A stretch of 64,000 nucleotides of DNA from contig CAAGQC010000078.1 in assembly GCA_900771995.1 (NCBI GenBank), forward strand, positions 6,560 to 70,559, read 5' to 3'. The position numbers were made by a program, and so were the translations under genes. The number at the start of each line of letters is the position of its first letter. Positions within the stretch are counted from its first letter, which is position 1. Below are positions 5,441 to 12,992 of the stretch, one piece after another. Source of the DNA: Lachnospiraceae bacterium (GTDB taxonomy: Bacteria > Bacillota > Clostridia > Lachnospirales > Lachnospiraceae). A model generated the notes under the pieces. It did no database searches. It had not been told where the DNA came from and saw only the letters and a list, made by a program, of their open reading frames with translations.

Positions 5441-5751
5441 TTATCATTTCTACAGGGGAATTATCATTTCCTTATCAGTTATTTATCATTATAATCTACA
5501 GTCAAAGGAGCAAAAAAACTCATATATGAATATTTTTTTGTGATATTATCAGTTTATCATTTTCTATCAGTAATTAAACATAATGTAGATAAGAACGGTC
5601 TATACTACAGTAAAAAAGTTTTTTACTGTAGGTGATAAACTGATAAAATGATAAAGCCATTGTTGACTGTAGATTTTGATAAATAATAGAAACATTCTTG
5701 CTCTTTTCTAGCATCTGCTGCGGGTCTTGAACCCGGCAACGTAGATTATCA
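5441..5751. other. Probable replication origin (repeat array)
   Basis: TTATCA occurs on the plus strand at 5441, 5461, 5472, 5483, 5546, 5554 and 5746, and on the minus strand (TGATAA) at 5633, 5641, 5649 and 5677. The two orientations face a perfect 13-bp inverted repeat, CTACAGTAAAAAA/TTTTTTACTGTAG (5605-5631), with one central base. CTACAG also recurs at 5450, 5496 and 5667. The region is very AT-rich and lies just before the primase-helicase gene. Iterated sites plus AT-rich DNA beside a replication gene is the usual origin plan. Confidence 0.7.
5711..5742 (-). other. tRNA 3'-end-like fragment
   Basis: On the minus strand 5721-5735 reads CGGGTTCAAGACCCG, the stem and loop of a tRNA T-arm, followed by CAGCAGATGC. 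The rest of a tRNA is absent. Such a fragment can be left by integration into a tRNA gene, or be part of the origin. No matching tRNA is in the window. Confidence 0.35.
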
Positions 5752-5787
5752 AAATATCAGATTCTTTTGCAAATTTCTTCAAATCTA

Positions 5788-6039
5788 TTGACAAATTGCC
5801 CTAAATATGGTATATTCTGTGTAGCTTGAAACAAAACGTGAAAAAGGTTTTTGTTTCTTTTTTTTTTGCTTTTTTTTAAAAGCAAGAAGAAAAGAAACAA
5901 GATGTATGTTTCAAGCTTTTACAATTACAAAAGCAAGATGCACCTGCCTTATCTGAATGAAAAGCAGTACGCATAGATACGGAACATACATCCGAATCTG
6001 TTCAAATGAACGGGTTCAAGATGGCTGTTCCGTTTTTTT
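5788..6039 (+). promoter_or_regulatory. Attenuator-type leader, copy 2, before primase
   Basis: Promoter TTGACA (5788) - 17 nt - TATATT (5811). The transcript start (about 5823) carries AGCTTGAAACA. It meets terminator GAAACAAAA/TTTTTGTTTC plus ten T (5828-5867). TGTTTCAAGCT (5907-5917) is fully complementary to 5823-5833 and could break that terminator. GATGTATGTT (5901-5910) can also pair with AACATACATC (5983-5992). The latter takes part in a second terminator GGAACA/TGTTCC (5981-6031) with seven T. The design matches copy 1. Confidence 0.68.
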
Positions 6040-6098
6040 ATGCGACGGCAACAGCAAGAAACTATTAACCATTTTTTCAGAAAGGAAGGAAAACAATT

Positions 6099-8036
6099 AT
6101 GGAAGACAAAGACATTACTCAAACAGATGTAACCGGTGCTCCGGGGAACACAGGAGCAAGTAACGAAAATGGGGGAGTTGATGTAGGGGATGTATATAGC
6201 GACGAGGATTCTTTCTGCTATACCGAAGAACAGTCATACGATGAAGAACCGCCATTTGAAGATTTTGACCCACCATATGCCGTGAATATACCCCGGCTAG
6301 AGTATATGACGGAAGAAGAAAAGAAGAAGACATTGTTAAATTTTGCAGGTAGAGGGCAAACAACTCTAGGTGATTTTATTGAATTTAAGACAGAGTATGC
6401 AATTGCATGTGCTAAGCAATTTCCTCTGCCACCTACAGCTGATGATGCAAAGGGATTGTCAGGAGCTCTTATGGAAGCAATAACGATTGAGATAATGATT
6501 GCTAATAACGGTCGTGAGAAAGGAATGAAAATGCCATGTATTCATGCTTTGCCAGAAATATCATTGTGTAAGATAGCAATAGAATTGGAATATGTCAGGC
6601 TATTAAAATTTTCAAAAACAGCAGAACGGAATGATTGTCGGTTGGGAATTTATTGCTTCGATGGAGTAAATAAAGGCATTTATGACCTGGATGAAAATGC
6701 AATCAGGAGTGTAATCAGAAAATATCGTTATGACATTACTGAAAGCGCAATGAATAATGTTTTCAAAATGTTAGTAGAGATGGCACCCGTAGTTGAAGTG
6801 GGAAAATATCGAAATCTAATCCCGGTCAACAATGGAATTTATGATTATGATGAGAAAACTCTGATGCCCTTTTCTCCAGACTATATTTTTACATCCAAGT
6901 GTAGGGTGAATTTTGATTATGTAGCTACCAATGTAGTTATTCATAACGATGACGATGGCACGGACTGGGATGTAGACAGCTGGGTACATGAACTTACGGA
7001 TGACCCGCAGGTGGAAAAACTGATATGGCAGATAATAGGAGCGGTAATTCGTCCTAATGTACGGTGGGATAAAGTTGTTATGCCTTATTCCACAAAGGGA
7101 AATAACGGTAAAGGAACCCTGTGCAGGTTACTGCGGAATCTTTGTGGAGAAGGAAACTATACATCTATCGCTATCAATGACATGAGCAAGAACTTCCGCT
7201 TAGCACCCCTACTTAGTGCATCTGCGGTTATTGTGGATGAGAACAATGTAACGGGGTACTTGGATGATGCGTCCGCCTTTAAGGCACTGATTACAGGCGA
7301 TAAAGTACAGATTGAAGCAAAATATAAAAATCCTGTAGATTTTCGGTTCTCAGGTTTAATGGTACAGTGCGTGAATTTTTTGCCACGGGTAAATGATAAA
7401 ACCTCATCATTTTACCGAAGAATCCTGATGGTTCCGTTTGAAAAGTGTTTTACAGGGGCGGAGCGAAAGTACATAAAAGATGATTATTTGAACAGACAGG
7501 AAGTCTTGGAATATGTTCTCTGTAAAGTGCTGGAAAAGATTCCTTCCTACTATGAATTTGATGTGCCAGATGCCTGTACAAGACTTTTGGATGACTACAA
7601 GACCTTCAATGACCCTGTCAGACAGTTCGCAGAAGAAATGCTGCCGGAATTGAAATGGCAGCTGGTTCCTAATAAATTTTTATACGACCTTTTCAAGGCT
7701 TGGTATGAGGAAAATATTCCCTCTGGCAGGGTACAGGGGAAGAACTCATTTCTACAGGAATTTAAAGATGTCATTGCAGAACGTGACGACTGGAAAGCCA
7801 CGGGCAGCAGCGTTCCGACACAGGGGTACAGCTTTGGCAGTGAGCCGCTAATCATTCGCTATAACCTCACAAAATGGATGAATGATGCCTACAGGGGAAC
7901 CGATGCGGCTATGATATGCACCCCATCAATGGATACGATTAAGTCTTCCGTCAGCGGAATCATAAGGACAACGAGTGGTGTGGCAGTAGAAGAGGATGAG
8001 GACAAGCCTTTTTCAGATAAGGAGGAATCGGTATGA
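6099..8036 (+). CDS. D5/P4-type primase-helicase (replication protein)
   Basis: 645 residues. The C-terminal half is a superfamily 3 helicase of the phage/plasmid D5 family: Walker A GNNGKGT (about residues 335-341), Walker B-like SASAVIVDEN (about 374-383), and the downstream VQCVNFLPRVNDKTSSFYRR motif. The N-terminal 80 residues are acidic and probably a linker. Such proteins open and prime DNA at the element origin, here the array at 5441. AAAGGAAGGAAAACAATT precedes ATG. It overlaps the next gene by four bases. The long two-terminator leader suggests tight control of replication. Confidence 0.88.
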   Translation: MEDKDITQTDVTGAPGNTGASNENGGVDVGDVYSDEDSFCYTEEQSYDEEPPFEDFDPPYAVNIPRLEYMTEEEKKKTLLNFAGRGQTTLGDFIEFKTEYAIACAKQFPLPPTADDAKGLSGALMEAITIEIMIANNGREKGMKMPCIHALPEISLCKIAIELEYVRLLKFSKTAERNDCRLGIYCFDGVNKGIYDLDENAIRSVIRKYRYDITESAMNNVFKMLVEMAPVVEVGKYRNLIPVNNGIYDYDEKTLMPFSPDYIFTSKCRVNFDYVATNVVIHNDDDGTDWDVDSWVHELTDDPQVEKLIWQIIGAVIRPNVRWDKVVMPYSTKGNNGKGTLCRLLRNLCGEGNYTSIAINDMSKNFRLAPLLSASAVIVDENNVTGYLDDASAFKALITGDKVQIEAKYKNPVDFRFSGLMVQCVNFLPRVNDKTSSFYRRILMVPFEKCFTGAERKYIKDDYLNRQEVLEYVLCKVLEKIPSYYEFDVPDACTRLLDDYKTFNDPVRQFAEEMLPELKWQLVPNKFLYDLFKAWYEENIPSGRVQGKNSFLQEFKDVIAERDDWKATGSSVPTQGYSFGSEPLIIRYNLTKWMNDAYRGTDAAMICTPSMDTIKSSVSGIIRTTSGVAVEEDEDKPFSDKEESV

Positions 8037-8485
8037 TGCAGGAATGTTACATTAAGGTCGCAGGAGTATACAAGGGTCTGAAAGAACTGCAAAAAGAGCT
8101 TGGGGAGGATTACAGAATTGTTATCTTCGACGGCGAGAGAGTCATCTACAGGGATTTTGGCAACGGCTACGATATCGAAATATCCCGGATGAATACCAAC
8201 AAAAAGAATGCCAAAGGTACTATCTACATCTGGGAGGATAGAAAACGCTATGTACGGGCATACAGACTGGTTCCAAGGGACCGTATGAAACAGACGCTTA
8301 TGGAGATTGAAGCCATGATGCCGACATTTGTTAAGCCGTGCTGGACATTGGAAGAAGCCGTTATCTGTAGCGGACGTTCCAAGGAGCGGCTATTGGAACT
8401 TGCCAAGGAGCATCCCAGGGTGCTTGTGGATAGTGAAAGTATGATTTTTGATAAGGATGAATTATTATCCTATATCTTCTATTAA
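8033..8485 (+). CDS. Hypothetical protein coupled to primase
   Basis: 150 residues, starting in an ATGA overlap with the primase stop, so translation is coupled. The N-terminal 85 residues look alpha/beta (IVIFDGERVIYRDFGNGYDIEIS). The last 45 (WTLEEAVICSGRSKERLLELAKEH) resemble a small helix-turn-helix or excisionase-like fold. That would suit a replication or excision partner, but the match is only by eye. The gene is followed by the long hairpin at 8501. Confidence 0.6.
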   Translation: MMQECYIKVAGVYKGLKELQKELGEDYRIVIFDGERVIYRDFGNGYDIEISRMNTNKKNAKGTIYIWEDRKRYVRAYRLVPRDRMKQTLMEIEAMMPTFVKPCWTLEEAVICSGRSKERLLELAKEHPRVLVDSESMIFDKDELLSYIFY

Positions 8486-8500
8486 ATAGGATTCCCTGCC

Positions 8501-8625
8501 TTGCATTGCTGCCCGTAGGGTCGCATCTTTCAAAAGCATAGTAAAACCTGCTTCGCACCGCTGTAAGCGGCGTTGGGTTTGACAATGCTTTTGGAAGGAT
8601 GCGGGAGGGTAACCAAGCAATGCAA
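8501..8625 (+). ncRNA. Long nested hairpin, probable structured RNA or DNA site
   Basis: Five stems nest in order: TTGCATTGCT/AGCAATGCAA (8501-8510, 8616-8625), CGCATC/GATGCG (8522-8527, 8598-8603), CAAAAGCAT/ATGCTTTTG (8531-8539, 8585-8593), AAACC/GGGTTT (8544-8548, 8575-8580) and CCGCT-gta-AGCGG (8558-8570). No T-run follows. It lies in the 150-bp gap between the replication operon and the recombinase genes. It could be a structured RNA, a transfer or single-strand origin, or a recombination site. Confidence 0.65.
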
Positions 8626-8640
8626 TGAGGGGGTATGCGG

Positions 8641-8979
8641 ATGACACAAAATAAAATGATGTTGGTGCACTATTTTTTTACAAAGGAACAGATAAGTCAA
8701 ATCATAGGAAAAGGAGAAAAACAGATGAATGAAAGAACCGGAACGATAAGCATACAGCGCTCTTTACAATATGTCGGATTGGACATGGTGGCAGTAGAAA
8801 GTCTGAAAGACGGTTATGTCATAACCCGACAGCAATATGTGAAAGTCTGGCTGACACCGTACCACAAATTTTCCCAACATGACATGGCGCTTATGTTAAT
8901 AGAAATTTTGCGTGAACGGAAGATGCTAAACGAAGCAACTTACAGAAAAATTCAGATGAAGTACGGAGGTAAAAAATGA
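8641..8979 (+). CDS. Hypothetical protein upstream of recombinase
   Basis: 112 residues from ATG 8641, preceded by GAGGGGG at 7 nt. ATG 8635 is also possible, and an internal ATG at 8725 has a better site (AAAGGAGAAAAACAG) giving 84 residues. The protein has a YVKVWLTPYHKFSQHDMALMLIEILRERKML core and is probably all-helical. It ends one base before the recombinase ATG, so it is in the same operon and may be a recombination accessory factor. That role is inferred from position only. Confidence 0.6.
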   Translation: MTQNKMMLVHYFFTKEQISQIIGKGEKQMNERTGTISIQRSLQYVGLDMVAVESLKDGYVITRQQYVKVWLTPYHKFSQHDMALMLIEILRERKMLNEATYRKIQMKYGGKK

Positions 8980-8980
8980 G

Positions 8981-10486
8981 ATGGATATGATGGTAAAAGA
9001 GAGACCACGTAGAGTATGTTTTTACGGAAGAGTTTCCACGGAGCATGAAGCACAGACCAATGCGTTGGAAAATCAGATGGAATGGTACAATGAACTACTG
9101 AAACGCCATGAAAACTGGACGTTGACGGGAAGTTATATTGACAAGGGCATTACAGGAACGCTGGCAAAGAAGCGGACACATTTTTTGAAAATGATTAAGG
9201 ATGCCGAAAATGGTGATTTTGATCTGATCGTTACCAGAGAGGTCTGTAGATTCGCAAGAAATACGGTAGACACACTGGCATACACAAGACAGCTAAAGAA
9301 GTATGGCGTGGAAGTCTATTTCGTCAATGACAATATCTGGACATTTGACAATGACGGAGAATTGCGGCTTTCTATTATGGCTGCACTGGCACAGGAAGAG
9401 TCGAGGAAGGTTTCGGAACGTGTACTGGCAGGACAGGAAATCAGCAGAAAGAAGGGCGTATTATATGGCAACGGAAATATTCTCGGATACCGTCTGGTAC
9501 GAAACATAAATGAAGACGGAAAATGGAACCCGGAAGAGAATACTTACAAGATAGAGCCGGAACAGGCGGAAACTGTGCAGATGATTTACGATATGTGTTG
9601 TGACGGCATGGGATATCTACAGATAAGTAAGGAACTGGAACGTAGGAAGAGAAAGGATGGTGCCGGAAATGTGAGTTGGTGTTCTTCCAAGATTGGAAGA
9701 ATCCTGCATAACAAGACCTATGCCGGATACAAAGGCTATCGGAAGTCCTACACTACAGACTATCTTGACCATGACCGAGCCAAAAACCTGGACAGAGAAA
9801 GCTACCAGTATGTAAAAGGAAACTGGGAGCCGATTATATCAGAAGAGCAGTGGAACCGTGTACAGAAAATCTGTGCGGAAAAGACGAAGACAGTGGGAGA
9901 CCATACGATGGGAAAGAAGCCGACAGACAATGTATGGCTGAACAAGTTACGGTGTTCCTGTGCCGCACATTCCAAATATCGAAAGAACAAATGGCGCACA
10001 AATAAAAACACAGGAGAAACAGTGTTTGGGTATCAGTGCTATAGCCAGCTGAACAAAGGTAGTTATAAGTTCCGAAAAGAGAACGGACTGCCTACGGAAG
10101 GCTACTGCAATATTTCCATGATTGGAGAATGGAAGTTAGAGCTTATGGCGAAGATATTGTTGCAAATGTTGTGGACTGACCGAACGGGAGCAATACAGGA
10201 AGCTGTCGATATGATTAGAGAGTGCTACACTGAAGACAACCAGACAGATAACAGGAAGGAACAACTGGCAGTACAATCACAGGTGGACAAGTACACGAAG
10301 CGTCTGGGGAATCTGTTGGAACTGCGTGTGGATGGTGAAATCAGCAAAGACGAATACCAGCGCATGAAAGCCGAGACGGAAGAAAAGATAGCAACTTATA
10401 AAATGCAACTCTTGCAATTTGACCAGGAGACCGATATACTACCAGATATAAGCTTTATAAAACGGATGTCAGGGAGTTCATCCTAG
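8981..10486 (+). CDS. Large serine recombinase (integrase)
   Basis: 501 residues. The N-terminal resolvase domain has VCFYGRVSTEHE, with catalytic Ser19 and Arg17, and RKVSERVLAGQE in the long helix. A recombinase domain follows (about residues 160-280: GNGNILGYRLVRN, then KIGRILHNKTYAGYKGYRKSY). A Cys-containing zinc-ribbon-like part (LRCSCAAHS ... YQC, about 325-350) and a coiled coil (390-480) complete it. It would integrate and excise the element by double-strand exchange. It ends abruptly SGSSS, and an open frame continues in another phase (10455-10626), so the tail may be frameshifted. Confidence 0.9.
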   Translation: MDMMVKERPRRVCFYGRVSTEHEAQTNALENQMEWYNELLKRHENWTLTGSYIDKGITGTLAKKRTHFLKMIKDAENGDFDLIVTREVCRFARNTVDTLAYTRQLKKYGVEVYFVNDNIWTFDNDGELRLSIMAALAQEESRKVSERVLAGQEISRKKGVLYGNGNILGYRLVRNINEDGKWNPEENTYKIEPEQAETVQMIYDMCCDGMGYLQISKELERRKRKDGAGNVSWCSSKIGRILHNKTYAGYKGYRKSYTTDYLDHDRAKNLDRESYQYVKGNWEPIISEEQWNRVQKICAEKTKTVGDHTMGKKPTDNVWLNKLRCSCAAHSKYRKNKWRTNKNTGETVFGYQCYSQLNKGSYKFRKENGLPTEGYCNISMIGEWKLELMAKILLQMLWTDRTGAIQEAVDMIRECYTEDNQTDNRKEQLAVQSQVDKYTKRLGNLLELRVDGEISKDEYQRMKAETEEKIATYKMQLLQFDQETDILPDISFIKRMSGSSS

Positions 10487-10626
10487 AAAACTATGTAGAG
10501 GAAAAAGAAGAGCAGATTTTATGTAATCGGTATGGTTCTTTCTTGAAATTGTTTGATCAGCTATCGGATAGAGATAAGGAAGATGTTGTATGGGTAATCA
10601 AGCAAAGAATTAATGGCACAATATAA
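10455..10626 (+). pseudogene. Out-of-frame continuation of the recombinase
   Basis: In a different phase, coding-like sequence runs on past the recombinase stop to TAA 10624-10626 (EFILENYVEEKEEQIL ... KEDVVWVIKQRINGTI). It has no start codon with a ribosome site. Either an indel near 10455-10480 split the original gene, or this is the end of a separate truncated gene. Confidence 0.45.
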
Positions 10627-10660
10627 ATATATGCTAAAAGCATATACCAAAATGTGATAG

Positions 10661-10691
10661 AATAAGCATATGCATTACGCATATGCTTATT
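10661..10691. promoter_or_regulatory. Perfect palindrome between recombinase and cargo
   Basis: AATAAGCATATGC-attac-GCATATGCTTATT, 13-bp perfect arms. The core ATATGC/GCATAT recurs at about 10629, 10640 and 10710. It may be an operator for the next gene, which begins with a helix-turn-helix-like region. There is no clear T-run, so a terminator role is less likely. Confidence 0.5.
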
Positions 10692-10758
10692 TGTTATATA
10701 CGAGATTATATGCTGAGTGTATGCTTATATCAAGCAAGTGATATGGAGGTGTCTTTCG

Positions 10759-11991
10759 ATGTATAGAATGTATAGAACAGAGGAAAGCAGCAAAATAGGT
10801 GAATATATTGGAAAGTTGATTGCCAGAAAGTATGGCGCGGATCGTCAGTTTGCAATTGAGTATATAAAGTTAAGAGATGGGATAGATGAAGAGCCGGCAT
10901 CAGACGAAATTCAACGTGTAGCAAACAAAATATGTCAGATGAAAAAGATCGGAAAGGGAATACAGATTAATGACTTGCCAATTCTCTCAGAGTTATTGGA
11001 AGTATCTGTTGATAGTATTCTCAGTGCTGGAAAGGTAGCCAAGCCAGCTCCTACTAGGACGACAAATTATTCTGTAGCTTTTTCCAAAGATAAAAAGATT
11101 TGGAAGGAATATATTGAGAGACCGGATAAACTTATTCTAAATGAGGACGAATACGGAAAGACAGTTATTGATTATGCGATTGAGTTCGGGAATTATGGAT
11201 TCCTAAAATACTTGATAGATAACGATTATATTTATTTGATTGATGAGGATCAGCAAAAATATTGGGGAACATTTGGATCAGGTACAACCATAGAGAGAAG
11301 ACCGCCTTTTGAGTATGATTTGCTTGAATATAAGATGAAGCAAAATGATAGCCTTAGAACAAGTATTATAGCTTTGGCCTTAGAGAATAAAGATTATGAG
11401 ATTCTTGATGAAGCAAAGGCGAGAGAAATACCTTCTCTATATGAAGCATCTTATTTCTATGGCACAGCTTTGGATGTTAAGAAGTATTACAATCAGCAGT
11501 TTATGGATCAGGTTGCCAGGGCATCAGATGAGGTGTTGGTGTACTTTTCATCAGAATTTGAGATAGAGACTAATAGGAAAGCTTTATGTAGATTGACTTT
11601 CCCTTATTTAGGAAAGCTGATTGATATGGCAATTAAGGCCGATAGAAAAGCTACAGCAACTATGTTAAAGAATGCTTTGGAGCATAACCAAGATGTGTTA
11701 AAGGAACTAAAAAAGATTGGCAAAGCTGCTGAAGATTCATTTTCTAGTATTCGACAGTATATGGATGAAAAATCTATTATGGAAGGAATAATGCAGGATT
11801 ATCATTTTTACGAAGAGAATGATACAGTGTGCTTTCATTCGGGGATAAATTCAGCAGGAAACTTCCAGGGATTATTCTCGACTGTTGTACGAGTAAGTGC
11901 TTCATCTAAGGATGAATATATTAAATCTTTGATTGAAGATGTTAACCGTTCATATAACCAGGTTAAGAATTTTGTTTACAAGGAGGTTTGA
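10759..11991 (+). CDS. HTH-like plus ankyrin-like cargo protein
   Basis: 411 residues from ATG 10759, chosen for GGAGG ten bases upstream. Residues 5-90 look like an XRE-type helix-turn-helix with an insertion (IGEYIGKLIARKYG ... DLPILSELLEVSVDSIL). Residues about 120-170 resemble one ankyrin unit (DEYGKTVIDYAIEFGNYGFLKYLI). The rest is helical. It is probably a DNA-binding protein that senses something through the C-terminal part. It overlaps no neighbour but is only 3 bp from the acidic peptide gene at 11995. A defence or regulatory role is possible but not shown. Confidence 0.6.
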   Translation: MYRMYRTEESSKIGEYIGKLIARKYGADRQFAIEYIKLRDGIDEEPASDEIQRVANKICQMKKIGKGIQINDLPILSELLEVSVDSILSAGKVAKPAPTRTTNYSVAFSKDKKIWKEYIERPDKLILNEDEYGKTVIDYAIEFGNYGFLKYLIDNDYIYLIDEDQQKYWGTFGSGTTIERRPPFEYDLLEYKMKQNDSLRTSIIALALENKDYEILDEAKAREIPSLYEASYFYGTALDVKKYYNQQFMDQVARASDEVLVYFSSEFEIETNRKALCRLTFPYLGKLIDMAIKADRKATATMLKNALEHNQDVLKELKKIGKAAEDSFSSIRQYMDEKSIMEGIMQDYHFYEENDTVCFHSGINSAGNFQGLFSTVVRVSASSKDEYIKSLIEDVNRSYNQVKNFVYKEV

Positions 11992-11994
11992 TTT

Positions 11995-12171
11995 ATGTGT
12001 AAGAGCTTTATGGATATGGAAGACGGAGATCTTTGTTTTACTACATCTGACAACATAGCAATAGACTCTGAGGGGCATATGATGATGCGTATGGGTGATA
12101 ACATGGCTATGGATATGGACTCAGGTGAATTACATATGGTTTCTTCATGGGATGACGATGATGATGAATAG
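11995..12171 (+). CDS. Small acidic, Met-rich protein
   Basis: 58 residues, with AAGGAGGTTTGATTT before ATG, directly after the HTH-ankyrin gene. It contains 11 Met and ends in WDDDDDE. Short repeats of the type D(M/S)xxGxx(M/L) are visible (SFMDMEDGDL, IDSEGHMM, MDMDSGELHM). The strong ribosome site and tight coupling argue that it is real. It may be a DNA mimic or a partner of the upstream protein, but no family is recognised. Confidence 0.6.
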   Translation: MCKSFMDMEDGDLCFTTSDNIAIDSEGHMMMRMGDNMAMDMDSGELHMVSSWDDDDDE

Positions 12172-12192
12172 GTGATTTCTTTTGCATTTTCG

Positions 12193-12250
12193 TTGACGTA
12201 TACGGAATCCGTGTATATAATAAAGATAAGTATATACGAAATCCGTATAC
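12193..12250 (+). promoter_or_regulatory. Promoter with two operators
   Basis: TTGACG (12193) - 17 nt - TATAAT (12216). ATACGGAATCCGTGTAT fills the spacer (12200-12216), and ATACGAAATCCGTAT lies at 12234-12248. The two related palindromes fit autoregulation by the HTH protein encoded at 12263. Confidence 0.75.
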
Positions 12251-12262
12251 AGGAGGTGCAAG

Positions 12263-12535
12263 ATGAAAGACTTAGAGTATATCGTAAACGGAATCATTGT
12301 TGAAGATGAGAATAAGGCAGAGCAAGATGAAGCCAGAAAGAAGAGAATGCTTGCATCTGCTTTTGTAATGGTAAGAAACAAGACCGGTATGAATCGCAAA
12401 GAGTTCGCGGCATGGCTAGGAATACCTTATCGAACAATGCAGGATTGGGAACTCGGCAACTCACAGGTCCCTGAATATGTTCTTAGACTCGTTGCCTATA
12501 AGGTAATGATTGAAAAGAAAAGGGGGAACATATAA
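12263..12535 (+). CDS. XRE-family HTH regulator, antitoxin-like
   Basis: 90 residues. The C-terminal half is a helix-turn-helix (MNRKEFAAWLGIPYRTMQDWELGN) as in HigA-type antitoxins and phage repressors; the N-terminal 35 residues are acidic and variable. AGGAGGTGCAAG precedes ATG. The stop overlaps the start of the membrane protein gene by one base. The two operators in its promoter suggest it represses itself. The usual HigB toxin partner is not present next to it. Confidence 0.75.
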   Translation: MKDLEYIVNGIIVEDENKAEQDEARKKRMLASAFVMVRNKTGMNRKEFAAWLGIPYRTMQDWELGNSQVPEYVLRLVAYKVMIEKKRGNI

Positions 12536-12840
12536 TGAGAATACTAAAAGCGATTTTGATGGCGCCAGTTAGAGTGATCGTATTTTTTATCCAGCTTGTA
12601 TTAACGTTGGGTGTAGTTATATTTGGCGCAGCCGGTGGCATTGTTACAAAGGCTGGAGAAATAGTAGGAGGCCTTTTGATTTTAGGAAGTCTTCTTTGTG
12701 TTGCAACCGGACAGATTTCTGGAGATATCTTTTTAAAGATGTTCCTTGGTGGAGTTGCATTCGGAGCAATCCCTGCTGCTGTTACAAAGCTTGGTGAAGA
12801 GGGGATTTTTGCTATTAAAGGTATCATAGGAAGAATTTAG
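12535..12840 (+). CDS. Small membrane protein (CD1845-like)
   Basis: 101 residues with two or three hydrophobic segments (about 8-38, 43-60, 65-85) and a Gly-rich pattern (GVVIFGAAGGIVTKAG). It is similar in form to small membrane proteins carried by Clostridia conjugative elements; this is by memory of the family, not a search. It is translationally coupled to the XRE gene and ends at the terminator 12860-12894. A membrane toxin or immunity role is possible but unproven. Confidence 0.55.
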   Translation: MRILKAILMAPVRVIVFFIQLVLTLGVVIFGAAGGIVTKAGEIVGGLLILGSLLCVATGQISGDIFLKMFLGGVAFGAIPAAVTKLGEEGIFAIKGIIGRI

Positions 12841-12859
12841 AAGAAAAGAGAATGCTTAG

Positions 12860-12894
12860 AGGCCAGTTCCATCAATTTGGAATTGGCCTTTTTC
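12860..12894 (+). terminator. Intrinsic terminator
   Basis: AGGCCAGTTCC/GGAATTGGCCT arms around an 8-nt loop, then TTTTT. It closes the XRE-membrane protein unit. Confidence 0.85.
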
Positions 12895-12921
12895 AATATT
12901 GTACTTTATTGAAAAAAGAGT

Positions 12922-12976
12922 TTGACAATAATGTACAATATTGTATAATGGTCTTAACCAATAATGTACATTATTG
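12922..12976 (+). promoter_or_regulatory. Promoter with palindromic operators
   Basis: TTGACA (12922) - 16 nt - TATAAT (12944). The spacer holds ATAATGTACAATATTG. Downstream is the perfect palindrome CAATAATGTACATTATTG (12959-12976). This is the third cargo unit in a row with its own promoter and paired operators. Confidence 0.75.
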
Positions 12977-12992
12977 AAGGAGGTTGAAACAG

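Noticed and set aside
5711..5742. A complete tRNA gene
   Set aside because: Only a T-arm-like stem and tail can be folded; no anticodon or D arm is found next to it.
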